Positions 1-9,326 of a stretch of 64,000 bases of DNA are shown here, one piece after another. Below the pieces are notes generated by a model that was given only the letters and a program-made list of their open reading frames with translations, had not been told where the DNA came from and did not search any database. Location of the stretch: the NCBI RefSeq assembly GCF_009914335.1, contig NZ_CP043925.1:1922001-1986000 (forward strand). The letters run 5' to 3'. This DNA comes from Proteus columbae. GTDB lineage: Bacteria; Pseudomonadota; Gammaproteobacteria; Enterobacterales; Enterobacteriaceae. A program made the translations under genes and the position numbers. Each line of letters begins with the position of its first letter. Positions within the stretch are counted from its first letter, which is position 1.

Positions 1-623
1 CTATTGCCCATGATATTGGCTTAGATGGTGTCGATTTATATGCCTTGAATTTATTGCCAAATACACCATTAGGTAAAGCTGTCGAAAATCAACGTGTGAC
101 AGTACCAACACCGATAGAAAGGAGAGCGCTTTATCTTCAAGGTTGTGATTTTATGGATAACGTGGGTTGGCGTCAGATCAGTAATAGTCATTGGGCTAGA
201 ACAACTCGTGAGCGCAATCTCTATAATTTATTAATTAAGCAAGGCGCGGATTGTCTTGCCTTTGGCTCTGGGGCTGGTGGTTCAGTTAATGGTTATTCTT
301 GGATGATTGAACGCTCACTCGATAATTATTATCAAAAAATCACGGATAACCAAAAACCGTTGATGATGATGAGCCGTACAACAGACAGCGGTTTTCGTTG
401 GCGTCATGAACTACAAGCGGGCATTGAATGTGGTCGTGTTGATTTAGCCAAATTAAGTTCGCAAGCGACTCAGCTCTCCCCTTTATTAAATCAATGGTAT
501 CAAGCAGGTCTTGTTGAAGATGATTTTCTTTGCATGAAACTGACCAATGAAGGTCGGTTTTGGGCAAGTAATTTGCTGACTTCCTTACAGCAATTAATTT
601 TGCAGTTAAATACTCCTCGTTAA
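1..623 (+). CDS. chuW: ChuW/HutW anaerobic haem radical SAM methyltransferase, C-terminal part
   Basis: The frame is open from the left edge of the window, so this is the 3' part of a longer gene; the Met at base 45 is internal. ChuW/HutW proteins are radical SAM enzymes that open the haem ring without oxygen and release iron. The visible part carries the family's DGVDLYALNLLPNTPL-type segment followed by the C-terminal HemN-like region. The radical SAM cysteine cluster lies outside the window and cannot be checked. It is followed 42 bases later by chuX and then chuY, the standard order of the operon, which supports the name. The chuW-type assignment rests mainly on this context. Confidence 0.85.
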   Translation, partial: IAHDIGLDGVDLYALNLLPNTPLGKAVENQRVTVPTPIERRALYLQGCDFMDNVGWRQISNSHWARTTRERNLYNLLIKQGADCLAFGSGAGGSVNGYSWMIERSLDNYYQKITDNQKPLMMMSRTTDSGFRWRHELQAGIECGRVDLAKLSSQATQLSPLLNQWYQAGLVEDDFLCMKLTNEGRFWASNLLTSLQQLILQLNTPR

Positions 624-665
624 TCTCATTACCCTTACTATTAATGAAAAGATGGAAACAACATC

Positions 666-1154
666 ATGAATACAGAGTTACAACAATTTTTAATGACAGA
701 GCCTGATGGCACATTGGAAACTATTGCGACGCAATTTAATACAACGTTATTAGACGTTGTAAGACATTTACCATCACGCTCATTAATGGGGGGGGAGCAA
801 TTCGATATAGTGTGGGATAACGTCATGAAATGGGGTAATGTCACCACGCTTGTGCATACTCAAGATGTTATTTTAGAGTTTAGCGGTGAATTACCAAGTG
901 GTTTTCATCGTCATGGCTATTTTAACTTACGTGGTAAAAAAGGAATGACAGGTCATATTAAAGCCGAAAATTGCCAATATATTGCGATGATCGAGCGTAA
1001 ATTTATGGGTATGGATACCGCCTCTATCTTATTTTTCAATCATAAAGGCGTTGCAATGTTTAAGATTTTCCTTGGTAGAAACGAACATCGTCAATTGTTA
1101 CCAGAGCAATTATCAGCCTTCCGTCAATTAGCACAACAATTAAATAAGGAATAA
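666..1154 (+). CDS. chuX: ChuX/HutX cytosolic haem carrier
   Basis: The 162-residue protein has the length and character of the ChuX/HutX haem-utilisation family: an N-terminal helical part with PDGTLETIATQFNTT, then a beta-rich domain with FSGELPSGFHRHGYFNL and GMTGHI. Family members bind haem in the cytoplasm and pass it to the degrading enzyme. The ATG at 666 lies shortly after an AAGATGGAAAC purine-rich stretch. The gene sits between chuW and chuY on the same strand with almost no spacing, so the three are probably cotranscribed and iron-regulated; the promoter is upstream of the window. Confidence 0.88.
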   Translation: MNTELQQFLMTEPDGTLETIATQFNTTLLDVVRHLPSRSLMGGEQFDIVWDNVMKWGNVTTLVHTQDVILEFSGELPSGFHRHGYFNLRGKKGMTGHIKAENCQYIAMIERKFMGMDTASILFFNHKGVAMFKIFLGRNEHRQLLPEQLSAFRQLAQQLNKE

Positions 1155-1787
1155 TTGCGCGTGAAAACATGGGTTATTTTTGGCGCTGGCGGTAAAGGTG
1201 TTGGCGCACATATTGCAGATATTGGCGTTACACAACGACGCCCTATTGTGGCTTTAGTTCGTTCCGAAGAGGCAGCTAATCGGTTAGAAGAAAAAGGGAT
1301 CAAAACAGTTATCGGCGATGCGATTGATGCTAAGGCTGTTGAAGCTGTTTTAACATTGGCAGGAAAAGAAGCAGACATCATTTCCACAATGGGCGGTGAA
1401 AATGATTATTTAGCTCATCGAACCGTAATTGATACTGCGGAGAAAATGGGTTTTCAGCGTATGTTAATGGTTTCTTCGTTAGGTTGTGGCGATAGTTGGG
1501 TCGCGTTATCTGACAGAGCAAAAGCCGCGTTTGGTCAAGCTGTGAGAGAAAAATCATTGGCTGAAGTGTGGTTGCAAACCAGTCGTTTTGATTATGCGAT
1601 TGTCAGACCCGGTGGATTACTGAATGGTGAAGAAACGGGTAAGGCTCAGCTTTATCAATACGAAGAAACTCATGGTTTAGTTAATCGCCGAGATGTTGCA
1701 CGCTTAGTGACTCAACTTCTAGACGCTGACCTTTTAGACGATCAAGTCTATGCCGTAGTTGAACCTGGCTTAGTGCCTTCTAAATAA
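1155..1787 (+). CDS. chuY: ChuY-like NAD(P)-binding anaerobilin reductase
   Basis: The 210-residue Rossmann-fold protein begins with a FGAGGKGVGAHI dinucleotide-binding loop and has an SDR/NmrA-like layout, with SSLGCG near the middle and a DYAIVRPGGLL segment. In E. coli O157 ChuY reduces the ring-opened product of ChuW, and the position here directly after chuW and chuX supports the same role. Two starts are possible: TTG at 1155, immediately after the chuX stop, or GTG at 1161. An AAGGA at about 1146-1150 is better spaced for the GTG, so the first two residues may not be translated. A terminator follows. Confidence 0.82.
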   Translation: MRVKTWVIFGAGGKGVGAHIADIGVTQRRPIVALVRSEEAANRLEEKGIKTVIGDAIDAKAVEAVLTLAGKEADIISTMGGENDYLAHRTVIDTAEKMGFQRMLMVSSLGCGDSWVALSDRAKAAFGQAVREKSLAEVWLQTSRFDYAIVRPGGLLNGEETGKAQLYQYEETHGLVNRRDVARLVTQLLDADLLDDQVYAVVEPGLVPSK

Positions 1788-1823
1788 GCACGTTATGTAT
1801 TAATATCTACTCTATTATTTTTG

Positions 1824-1853
1824 GAGATAGCACTTTTGTGTTATCTCTTTTTT
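1824..1853 (+). terminator. Intrinsic terminator after chuWXY
   Basis: GAGATAGCAC pairs with GTGTTATCTC around a TTTT loop and is followed by a T run. It lies 36 bases after the chuY stop and ends the haem operon. Confidence 0.85.
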
Positions 1854-2014
1854 CTTATTTTTCTCGTGGGCAATAACTCACATTATGATGTGTTTTTCTC
1901 TCACAACAAAAATTCCTTTATAGTCATTCGTCACTTTACTGTCTTAATAGGGGTAACTTGTGGCATAATGCCGCCCCATTACCTTTTGTCATTCACTAAT
2001 AATGAGTATTCGTC

Positions 2015-3613
2015 TTGTTAATCAGCAATAATATCACTATGCAGTTTGGCTCAAAGCCTCTGTTTGAAAACATTTCTGTCAAATTCGGTGGCGGAAATCG
2101 CTATGGTTTAATCGGAGCCAACGGTAGCGGTAAATCAACCTTTATGAAAATTTTAGGTGGCGATTTAGTGCCAAGTAGCGGCAACGTATTTCTCGATCCT
2201 AATGAACGCCTTGGTAAACTAAAACAAGACCAGTTTGCTTATGAAGAGTTTACTGTGCTTGATACGGTGATTATGGGGCACACTGAACTTTGGGAAGTGA
2301 AGCAAGAGCGTGAACGCATCTATAATTTACCTGAAATGAGCGAAGAAGACGGCTTACGCGTTGCCGATCTTGAAGTGAAATTTGGTGAAATGGACGGTTA
2401 TACCGTTGAATCTCGTGCTGGCGAATTATTGCTAAACGTAGGTATTCCATTAGAACAACACAATGGTCCTATGAGTGAAGTGGCTCCCGGTTGGAAATTG
2501 CGTGTGTTACTTGCACAAGCCCTGTTTGCTGATCCTGATATTTTGTTACTGGATGAACCGACGAACAACTTGGATATTGATACCATTCGTTGGCTTGAGC
2601 AAACGCTAAATGAACGTAACAGTACCATGATCATTATTTCCCATGATCGCCACTTCCTAAATATGGTCTGTACGCACATGGCAGACTTAGACTATGGTGC
2701 GCTTGCTGTTCATCCGGGTAACTATGATGAATATATGTTTGCTGCAACCCAAGCTCGTGAGCGTTTATTAGCGGATAATGCGAAGAAAAAAGCACAGATT
2801 AGTGAATTACAATCTTTCGTGAGTCGCTTTAGTGCTAATGCATCTAAATCACGTCAAGCAACCTCTCGTGCAAAACAAATTGAGAAAATTCAATTAGCAG
2901 AAGTGAAAGCGTCTAGCCGTCAAAACCCATTCATTCGTTTTGAACAAGAGAAAAAATTATTCCGTAATGCGCTTGAAGTGGAAAATATCTCTAAAGGCTA
3001 TGATGATAATGCCCCGCTGTTTAAAAACGTCAATATGATGCTTGAAGTGGGCGAAAAAGTGGCCATTTTAGGTAATAACGGTGTGGGTAAATCGACAATG
3101 ATCAAAACATTAGTCGGTGAATTAACACCTGATACAGGTCGTTTAAAATGGTCTGAAAACTCAAACATTGGCTATTATGCACAAGATCACGCAACTGATT
3201 TTGAAGTCAATATGACTGTGTTTGATTGGATGAGTTTATGGATGAAACCAGAAGACGATGAGCAATCTGTACGCAGCGTATTAGGTCGTTTACTGTTCTC
3301 TCAAGATGATTTGAAAAAATCAGTTCAAGTTTTATCTGGTGGTGAAAAAGGTAGAATGTTATTTGGTAAGCTGATGATGCAAAAACCAAACATTTTGATT
3401 ATGGATGAACCAACCAACCACTTAGATATGGAATCTATCGAATCATTGAATATGGCATTAGAACTTTATCAAGGTACATTGATTTTCGTCTCTCATGACC
3501 GTGAATTTGTCAGTTCACTGGCAAATCGTATTATTGAAATTACACCTGAAAAAGTGACTAATTTCCAAGGAACTTATGATGAGTTCTTAGCGAAAAAAGG
3601 TGTTGAGGCTTAA
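2015..3613 (+). CDS. ybiT: YbiT, ABC-F family ribosome-associated ATPase
   Basis: The 532-residue soluble protein has two ABC ATPase domains with no membrane part. Walker A is GANGSGKST in the first and GNNGVGKST in the second; the second signature is LSGGEKGR, and both Walker B motifs are present ([22 protein letters not shown]). The linker [19 protein letters not shown] is typical of ABC-F proteins, and the sequence agrees closely with E. coli YbiT as I remember it. ABC-F proteins bind the ribosomal E site and affect translation. The start is TTG at 2015, giving an [13 protein letters not shown]-terminus that matches the family. It is a single gene between two terminators. Confidence 0.95.
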   Translation: MLISNNITMQFGSKPLFENISVKFGGGNRYGLIGANGSGKSTFMKILGGDLVPSSGNVFLDPNERLGKLKQDQFAYEEFTVLDTVIMGHTELWEVKQERERIYNLPEMSEEDGLRVADLEVKFGEMDGYTVESRAGELLLNVGIPLEQHNGPMSEVAPGWKLRVLLAQALFADPDILLLDEPTNNLDIDTIRWLEQTLNERNSTMIIISHDRHFLNMVCTHMADLDYGALAVHPGNYDEYMFAATQARERLLADNAKKKAQISELQSFVSRFSANASKSRQATSRAKQIEKIQLAEVKASSRQNPFIRFEQEKKLFRNALEVENISKGYDDNAPLFKNVNMMLEVGEKVAILGNNGVGKSTMIKTLVGELTPDTGRLKWSENSNIGYYAQDHATDFEVNMTVFDWMSLWMKPEDDEQSVRSVLGRLLFSQDDLKKSVQVLSGGEKGRMLFGKLMMQKPNILIMDEPTNHLDMESIESLNMALELYQGTLIFVSHDREFVSSLANRIIEITPEKVTNFQGTYDEFLAKKGVEA

Positions 3614-3651
3614 TCGCGGCCCTATTTATTAAATAGTAGATAACATAAATG

Positions 3652-3683
3652 AAAAAGGCTTAGTATATTTACTAAGCCTTTTT
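3652..3683. terminator. Bidirectional terminator between ybiT and the effector-like gene
   Basis: AAAAAGGCTTAGTA pairs with TACTAAGCCTTTTT, with A and T tracts on opposite sides. It can end ybiT on the plus strand and the convergent gene on the minus strand. Confidence 0.88.
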
Positions 3684-3701
3684 AGATTTTGATAAATGTT
3701 T

Positions 3702-6326
3702 TTATAGTCTTATTTGATTATAGTTTCCTGAAATTTCCACCTCAGGTTTATTTTTTATTTTTCTATTTATTTTTATCATTATTTCCAAGCCACTGTATAA
3801 TAGAGGAGTTTCAAATAATAAATCTTCACTGATTTGTTTTTCTTTGACAAACTTATCATTCTCTTTTTTATCCTTTTTATAGTTTAAATTTATTTTTTTA
3901 TCTGATAATAAAATATCCAACATATTTATATTGCTTAATAATGCTACATTTAACGCACTATCATTGATTATAGACCCATTAGTATCTTTTTCTTGCTTTG
4001 CAAATTTGTTTATATTTTGGTTTTTCCTAATTTTTTCTCTTGTATTTTCATACGTTAGCAATAAACCTTTAATAATATCTAAATCTTTTCCATCTGATGT
4101 TCTATCAATGAGTTCATTTAAATCTGATATTTTATCATTAATTTCGATCAATAAAGAGTGGTCTATAACTGCTAAATTTAATATTGAATTTACTTTTTTT
4201 ATTGAATCGCTGAGTTTATTTGCTAGAAAGCTTGCGGGGGATTTTACATATTCTTGAATTGCATTAATTAGAGAGGCTTGTGCATGTTCTTCTGATACTC
4301 TAATTTTAATTATCTCTTCATGTTTTTCACTTTTTTTATCTACTTTAATTTCCAATAAATCAGTTATATTCTTAAATTTTCCATCTTTATAGTATGTTTC
4401 TATAATTTCATTAAACTTTCCAGAAAATAAGGTGTCGAGATATTTTTCTTTGTTAAGATTTTCTGTGTCAATTTTATTGGAAGATAAAATATTTATTTTA
4501 TTTTTTTTAGACTCTATTTCTATTTTTTTTAATTTTTCGGCGATGTTTTCTACAACTGTTTTATTTAGCACATCGGAAAACTCTTTGCTAATAGTTTCTT
4601 TCTTGTTATTGCCATTTAAAATTAAATTATCGATTTTTGAATTTATTATATATTCATTGCTATTATCAATGTCTTGTAAGTCTAATCTTTTTATAAATAA
4701 TATATCGTTATAATATTTAAATACTCCGTTTATTTGTTCGACACTATAAATGCCGATACTTTTAGGTAAGTTTTCTATTATATTTTTTTCTTCGGTACTA
4801 ATTTCAAAAATATTTGTCTTTTTTTCATCCATCAATAAAGGCTCGATTATTTCGCGAAATTCTTTTTCAAATTTTTCTCCATATTCTTTTCCATATTCTT
4901 CCTTTAACTCTGAAGGTTTTTCAGAATTATGATAATAAAAGATTTTTAATATGGTTGAGTTTTTATTATACTTATCTAAATTTGCTAATATATTTATTTT
5001 GTTTTCAGTGGAAAAGTCGCTATTGTTAAAGTTATTTATATTAAGCAAACCTAAATTATTATCATCATAAGGGATGGTAAGTTTTAATACATTTTCTTTC
5101 CCCTTTTCACTAGTTTTAATCTTAAATTTTATTTGTTTTTCTTGAGTTATTTTAATGTCCAGTTTTTTATCTATATTACTATTATTATATTGTTTAGATA
5201 TCGATTTAATTAAATCTAATTTTCCACCTAATGTTATTTTTTCCGCCTTTAAATTCAATATGTTAATAAAAAGGTCGCCTTTATCTTTTTCATTTAATTT
5301 TTCACTTAATGTATCGTAAGTAGATAAAAAATTATTTAAATTTTCTTTGTCTTCCTTTAAGGTTGCATTATTGTATAAGTTTTCATTATTTATGATGTAT
5401 TCAAATGCTGCAAAGTCTAAATTAAATTCCTTTGTTATATTTGAATGTTCATTGGATATGATTTTATTATTATTTTCATCTAGAAGAAAAAAAGTTACTT
5501 TTTCTGGTGTAAACTCTATATCTAATATTTTTCTGTCTTTATTGAGAATTTCTTTCAATCCCAGATAACTATGTATTATATTATAGGTTGAATAAAATTT
5601 ATCGTTAAAAATATTGTTTAGTAATAAACTGGTATAAGAATCATTATATTCTTCATTACTATTTTCTTTTATTATTTCCCATATTTTATCCATCACATAT
5701 TTTTTTGTCATTCCACTACAATTTTTTTTTGATGCAACCTCATTTAGTTTTGATTTTCCTTTTTTTAAAGAATCTAGTTCGTTATCTCTATAATTATCAT
5801 CATTCAATAATAATGATAAACTGCTTCTTATTAATTCTATTTTTTCTTCCGTGTTTTTATTTTCCATTTTATTTATTTTATCTACTTTATCTACTACTAT
5901 TGATACTATATGATTAATATCATCTTGGGGTAATTGATTAAACAATGATTTAATGCTTTGATTATTAATAATATTCTCATTTTGTTCTTTTGAGCAACCA
6001 ATTTTAAATATATGTGTACCATCCTGAATAAAATTGATCTCAAAATAAAAAACATTATTATCTATTTTAATGTTAAATGTATCTTTATAATCACTTAGTG
6101 ATAAATTCCTTAGTTCTTGAAATTTACCTATTTTATCTAAAAATGAAACTTTAGGGTTATAATAAACATCATAAAGTAATGTCATGACTTGCTTTTTATC
6201 GCTAATATGGAAAAAATCTTTTATCTTATCCCAGATAGTCATGACTTTATTGACTTTTTCTCCAGATAAAACGCTATTAATCTGAGCTGATGTTAGTTTA
6301 CTATTTCCTATGGTTATGCTATTCAT
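3702..6326 (-). CDS. Candidate type III secretion effector with SifA/SopD-like N-terminal translocation domain
   Basis: This 874-residue Lys/Asn/Ile-rich protein has no signal peptide or membrane segments. Residues 4-8 read ITIGN and residues 32-39 read WDKIKDFF. Salmonella SifA begins with the same ITIGN and has WEKIKDFF at a similar place, followed like here by a helical stretch (LLYDVYY, then KFQELRNL) and a short beta part around 83-110 (DTFNIKI, YFEINF, THIFKIG). That N-terminal domain, with motif WEK(I/M)xxFF, directs a family of Salmonella effectors through a type III system; here Glu is replaced by Asp. Residues from about 130 on match nothing I know and look mostly helical. The gene is far more AT-rich than its neighbours, which suggests transfer. 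No type III apparatus gene is in the window. Confidence 0.6.
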   Translation of the reverse strand: MNSITIGNSKLTSAQINSVLSGEKVNKVMTIWDKIKDFFHISDKKQVMTLLYDVYYNPKVSFLDKIGKFQELRNLSLSDYKDTFNIKIDNNVFYFEINFIQDGTHIFKIGCSKEQNENIINNQSIKSLFNQLPQDDINHIVSIVVDKVDKINKMENKNTEEKIELIRSSLSLLLNDDNYRDNELDSLKKGKSKLNEVASKKNCSGMTKKYVMDKIWEIIKENSNEEYNDSYTSLLLNNIFNDKFYSTYNIIHSYLGLKEILNKDRKILDIEFTPEKVTFFLLDENNNKIISNEHSNITKEFNLDFAAFEYIINNENLYNNATLKEDKENLNNFLSTYDTLSEKLNEKDKGDLFINILNLKAEKITLGGKLDLIKSISKQYNNSNIDKKLDIKITQEKQIKFKIKTSEKGKENVLKLTIPYDDNNLGLLNINNFNNSDFSTENKINILANLDKYNKNSTILKIFYYHNSEKPSELKEEYGKEYGEKFEKEFREIIEPLLMDEKKTNIFEISTEEKNIIENLPKSIGIYSVEQINGVFKYYNDILFIKRLDLQDIDNSNEYIINSKIDNLILNGNNKKETISKEFSDVLNKTVVENIAEKLKKIEIESKKNKINILSSNKIDTENLNKEKYLDTLFSGKFNEIIETYYKDGKFKNITDLLEIKVDKKSEKHEEIIKIRVSEEHAQASLINAIQEYVKSPASFLANKLSDSIKKVNSILNLAVIDHSLLIEINDKISDLNELIDRTSDGKDLDIIKGLLLTYENTREKIRKNQNINKFAKQEKDTNGSIINDSALNVALLSNINMLDILLSDKKINLNYKKDKKENDKFVKEKQISEDLLFETPLLYSGLEIMIKINRKIKNKPEVEISGNYNQIRL

Positions 6327-6750
6327 ATTTCGCCTAGTTTGAAAAAATTTAAAGTAAGATAATAATAAATAATAATAAAATTACTTAATGTAAATAAATG
6401 TCTTGATTATTTTAATAAAAAATACTTTTCTTTTTATAATGTAGAACATATGCCATTGTATCAATAATACAATTTAAGTATTCTCATCTATAACTTTATT
6501 TCTATTTTATATAATGGCTGTTTTTTGATTGTAATATATGCACGCATTAATTTTAAAACTGTCTATTCTTTGTCTTTACTGAAAAAATTATTTATTTTTC
6601 AATGAGATGTCATATCCATTTTTTTAGTAGGAATTTTATCTATTTTATTTTTATCAATATCACATTTATTTATATATACGCGAATCATAATAATCCTGAG
6701 TAATAAATCGTGTAATATAAAATTAATCTAATTTATCAACTTCAATAAAA
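6327..6750. other. AT-rich intergenic region upstream of the effector-like gene
   Basis: About 420 bases of very AT-rich DNA without a credible gene. It must hold the promoter of the minus-strand effector-like gene. The composition, with many T and A tracts, would suit H-NS silencing, but I cannot single out a promoter. Confidence 0.5.
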
Positions 6751-7062
6751 CACTATAACGGCGCACCCTCAGATAATGGTTATCCTGCTGGATTAATGGA
6801 TGGTGATTTTAACGCAATAATGGCCGCTGATAATCTTGATGTACCCACGTTATTTAAAGCATTAGGATTATATCCAGCAATAAATCAGCAAGATCACGAT
6901 CAGGTTTATTTACGAAATTATGGCCAACGCTCTTTAATGCGAGGAGGAGCTTGGTATTCACAGCAATTAGCAGGAATGCGAACTTTATGCTTAAGCCACC
7001 ATGCATGACATCGCAGCACTTCTGTCGGTGGACGCCTTGCTTGGATTGACATAAGCAGTTAA
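6751..7062 (+). pseudogene. Remnant of a phage tail-fibre-type protein, 3' end with nonsense codon
   Basis: The frame reads HYNGAPSDNGYPAGLMDGDF, then MAADNLDVPTLFKALGLYP, RGGAWYSQQLAG and, after an in-frame TGA at 7006-7008, HRSTSVGGRLAWID before a final TAA at 7060. The RGGxW...GGRLAxI pattern is the usual C-terminal domain of many lambda-like tail-fibre or tail-associated proteins. The TGA most simply derives from a CGA arginine codon. There is no start or 5' part, so this is a dead fragment of a lost prophage. The identification is by remembered pattern, not by search. Confidence 0.6.
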
Positions 7063-7142
7063 TTAACCCGAAAAATTATCATTTATAGACATTTTTGCAT
7101 AAATTAATTTACCTTAGTATCGATTACATGAATAATAGTGGT

Positions 7143-7161
7143 AATAGTAATGATTATTATT
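7143..7161 (+). promoter_or_regulatory. Putative Fur box before the siderophore receptor
   Basis: AATAGTAATGATTATTATT matches 13 of 19 positions of the Fur consensus GATAATGATAATCATTATC by eye. It ends 12 bases before the GTG start of the TonB-dependent receptor, where Fur with iron would block the operon. Confidence 0.65.
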
Positions 7162-7173
7162 CGGTGACTTATT

Positions 7174-9258
7174 GTGGTTAATTTTTATGCATTTAAATTG
7201 AAACCTGTGGCATTAATTTGTTCTGCCACCCTTCCTTTTATTTTGACTACACAGGCTTTTGCTGAAGAAACAGCAAAAACAGAACACGTTGAGAAGCTTG
7301 TTGTGAGCGCTCAAGCACTAAAAGTAAATACACGTTTGCAAGAAACACCTAAATCGGTTTCTGTTATTTCTCAACAAGATCTAGAAACACATGCTCCACA
7401 AAAATTAGATGAAGCATTGCGTTATACATCTGGTGTTGTCTCTCAACCTTATGGTGCGGATAACGACACAGATTGGCTTCGTGTTCGTGGCTTTGAAGCA
7501 GCAACCTATTTAGATGGTAGCCGCCTTTTCCGTGATGGTTATTATACATGGTTATTAGAGCCTTATGGTTTTGAACAAATTGAAGTGGTAAAAGGCGCAT
7601 CGGCGGTATTATTTGGTGAATCGACACCAGGTGGTGCGGTTAACGTGGTACAAAAGAAGCCTAGTTTTAAACCTCAAAATGAAGTATTTCTTGAGGTCGG
7701 AAATAATGACCAACGTGGTTTAGGTTTTGATGTTTCAAGTGCTACCGATGATAAACGTGTGCGCTATCGTCTTGTTGGATTAATGAAAAAATCAGATGGA
7801 GAATTATCTCACACTGATAATGAGCGTATTTACCTTGCGCCAAGTGTCGCGATCAACCTGACTGATGATACATCATTAACCTTTATGGCAACCTATTTGC
7901 ATGATGACGGTACGCCAACTAATCCTTTCTTCCCTGCTGCCGGTACATTAATTTCATCTCCTTTTGGTAAAATAAAGCCTACTACCAACTTAGGTGAACC
8001 AGGATACGATAAATATAAACGAACCCAAATTTCAGCTGGTTATTTATTAGAGAGTAATATCAATGATGTTTGGCGTTTTTCTCAACGTTTAAATTATGGT
8101 TATAACGATCTGCTTTTACGTAGCGTTTATGCATTTCCTAATTCAGATATAACAGCAACAGAATTGAATCGCGGTGTTGTTTTCCGTGATGGTAAAAATC
8201 AAAGTATTACCTTTGATAATAATGTGGTCGGTGAATGGGATACGGATAACTTTGAGCACACATTATTAGCAGGCGCAGAATTGCAATATCACCAAACTAA
8301 AGGTGATGAACAAGATAATTATAGTTTTGGCACCATTAATCCTTGGAACCCTATTTACGGAAACTATACCCCACTCAATCCAGCAGATAACGTTAATCGA
8401 ACTATTGATAAAACCCAATATAGCCTTTATTCACAATATCAAACCAAATTTGATAGTCGCTGGGTTGCCGTTGCTGGTGTACGCCAAGATTGGGTAAAAA
8501 CAGAAAATACAGCAAAAGTAAAAAATGAGGATAAATCTCGTACTGATAGCGAATTTAGCCTGAATGCAGGATTAATGTATTTAGCGGATAATGGATTATC
8601 GCCTTATGTCAGTTATTCCGAGTCCTTTGAGGTAATGAGCACTATCGATCCAGCAACAAAGGATCTGTATAAACCGTTAAAAGGTGATCAAATTGAAGCA
8701 GGTGTGAAATATACACCTGATTTTATGGATGGCTACTTTAATATTGCTTGGTTTGATATCACTCAGAAAAATGCGCTTGTTGCAAACCCAACGACATTTG
8801 TTTCAACACAAACAGGTAAAGTGACTTCAAAAGGTATTGAAGTAACAAGTGAAATGCAATTAACGGAACGTTTAGCGTTAAAAGCCAATTACACCTATAC
8901 CGATATGCAAACAGATGACACGGGTAATAGAGGTAAACAACAAGCAGGTTTAATTCCTAAACACACCGCGTCAGCTTGGGGCAGTTACACTATCCCAATA
9001 ACAGGAACTCAAGATTTAACCTTGGGAACAGGTGTTCGTTATTTAGGTAAATCTAAAGATAATCCTAAGAGCAGTGATTTAACGGTACCAAGTGCAACAT
9101 TATGGGATATGGCAGCAACCTATAATTTCAATAAACAGTGGCAATTACAGTTAAATATCAACAATATTCTTGATAAAGAATATCTCTCTGGCTGTGATTA
9201 TTACTGCTATTACGGGCAATCTCGTTCTGTTTTATTAAACGCTAAATATCGCTGGTAA
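7174..9258 (+). CDS. TonB-dependent siderophore receptor
   Basis: The 694-residue outer-membrane protein has a signal peptide (LKPVALICSATLPFILTTQAFA). A plug domain starts near residue 40, with LQETPKSVSVISQQ and the conserved IEVVKGASAVLFGESTPGG. A 22-strand-type barrel follows and ends in the C-terminal aromatic residue (AKYRW). The DYYCYYGQSRSV segment near the end resembles hydroxamate receptors of the FhuA/FhuE/FoxA group, so a ferric hydroxamate is the best guess, but the ligand cannot be read from the sequence. The start is GTG at 7174; no ATG gives a complete signal peptide. It leads an operon with its own ABC importer and has a Fur box upstream. No siderophore biosynthesis gene is nearby. 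Confidence 0.9.
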   Translation: MVNFYAFKLKPVALICSATLPFILTTQAFAEETAKTEHVEKLVVSAQALKVNTRLQETPKSVSVISQQDLETHAPQKLDEALRYTSGVVSQPYGADNDTDWLRVRGFEAATYLDGSRLFRDGYYTWLLEPYGFEQIEVVKGASAVLFGESTPGGAVNVVQKKPSFKPQNEVFLEVGNNDQRGLGFDVSSATDDKRVRYRLVGLMKKSDGELSHTDNERIYLAPSVAINLTDDTSLTFMATYLHDDGTPTNPFFPAAGTLISSPFGKIKPTTNLGEPGYDKYKRTQISAGYLLESNINDVWRFSQRLNYGYNDLLLRSVYAFPNSDITATELNRGVVFRDGKNQSITFDNNVVGEWDTDNFEHTLLAGAELQYHQTKGDEQDNYSFGTINPWNPIYGNYTPLNPADNVNRTIDKTQYSLYSQYQTKFDSRWVAVAGVRQDWVKTENTAKVKNEDKSRTDSEFSLNAGLMYLADNGLSPYVSYSESFEVMSTIDPATKDLYKPLKGDQIEAGVKYTPDFMDGYFNIAWFDITQKNALVANPTTFVSTQTGKVTSKGIEVTSEMQLTERLALKANYTYTDMQTDDTGNRGKQQAGLIPKHTASAWGSYTIPITGTQDLTLGTGVRYLGKSKDNPKSSDLTVPSATLWDMAATYNFNKQWQLQLNINNILDKEYLSGCDYYCYYGQSRSVLLNAKYRW

Positions 9259-9269
9259 TTTTCTTTTTT

Positions 9270-9310
9270 ATTCCGCTTTTTATTGTTAACCATGCAATAA
9301 AAGGCGGAAT
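9270..9310. other. Stem-loop between receptor and ABC transporter genes
   Basis: ATTCCGCTTTTTATTG pairs with CAATAAAAGGCGGAAT around a 9-base loop. It lies between the receptor stop and fhuC-like start. It lacks a strong T run, so it may act as a partial attenuator or an mRNA 3'-end stabiliser for the receptor message. Confidence 0.6.
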
Positions 9311-9326
9311 ATGATTTTATAAATGA

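Noticed and set aside
1821..2021. A 66-codon frame before ybiT
   Set aside because: It begins inside the chuWXY terminator stem and overlaps the ybiT start; composition is not protein-like.
3931..5917. Several plus-strand frames of 60-108 codons inside the effector-like gene
   Set aside because: They are Phe/Leu/Ser/Ile-rich mirror readings of the Lys/Asn/Ile-rich minus-strand gene and have no ribosome sites or family features.
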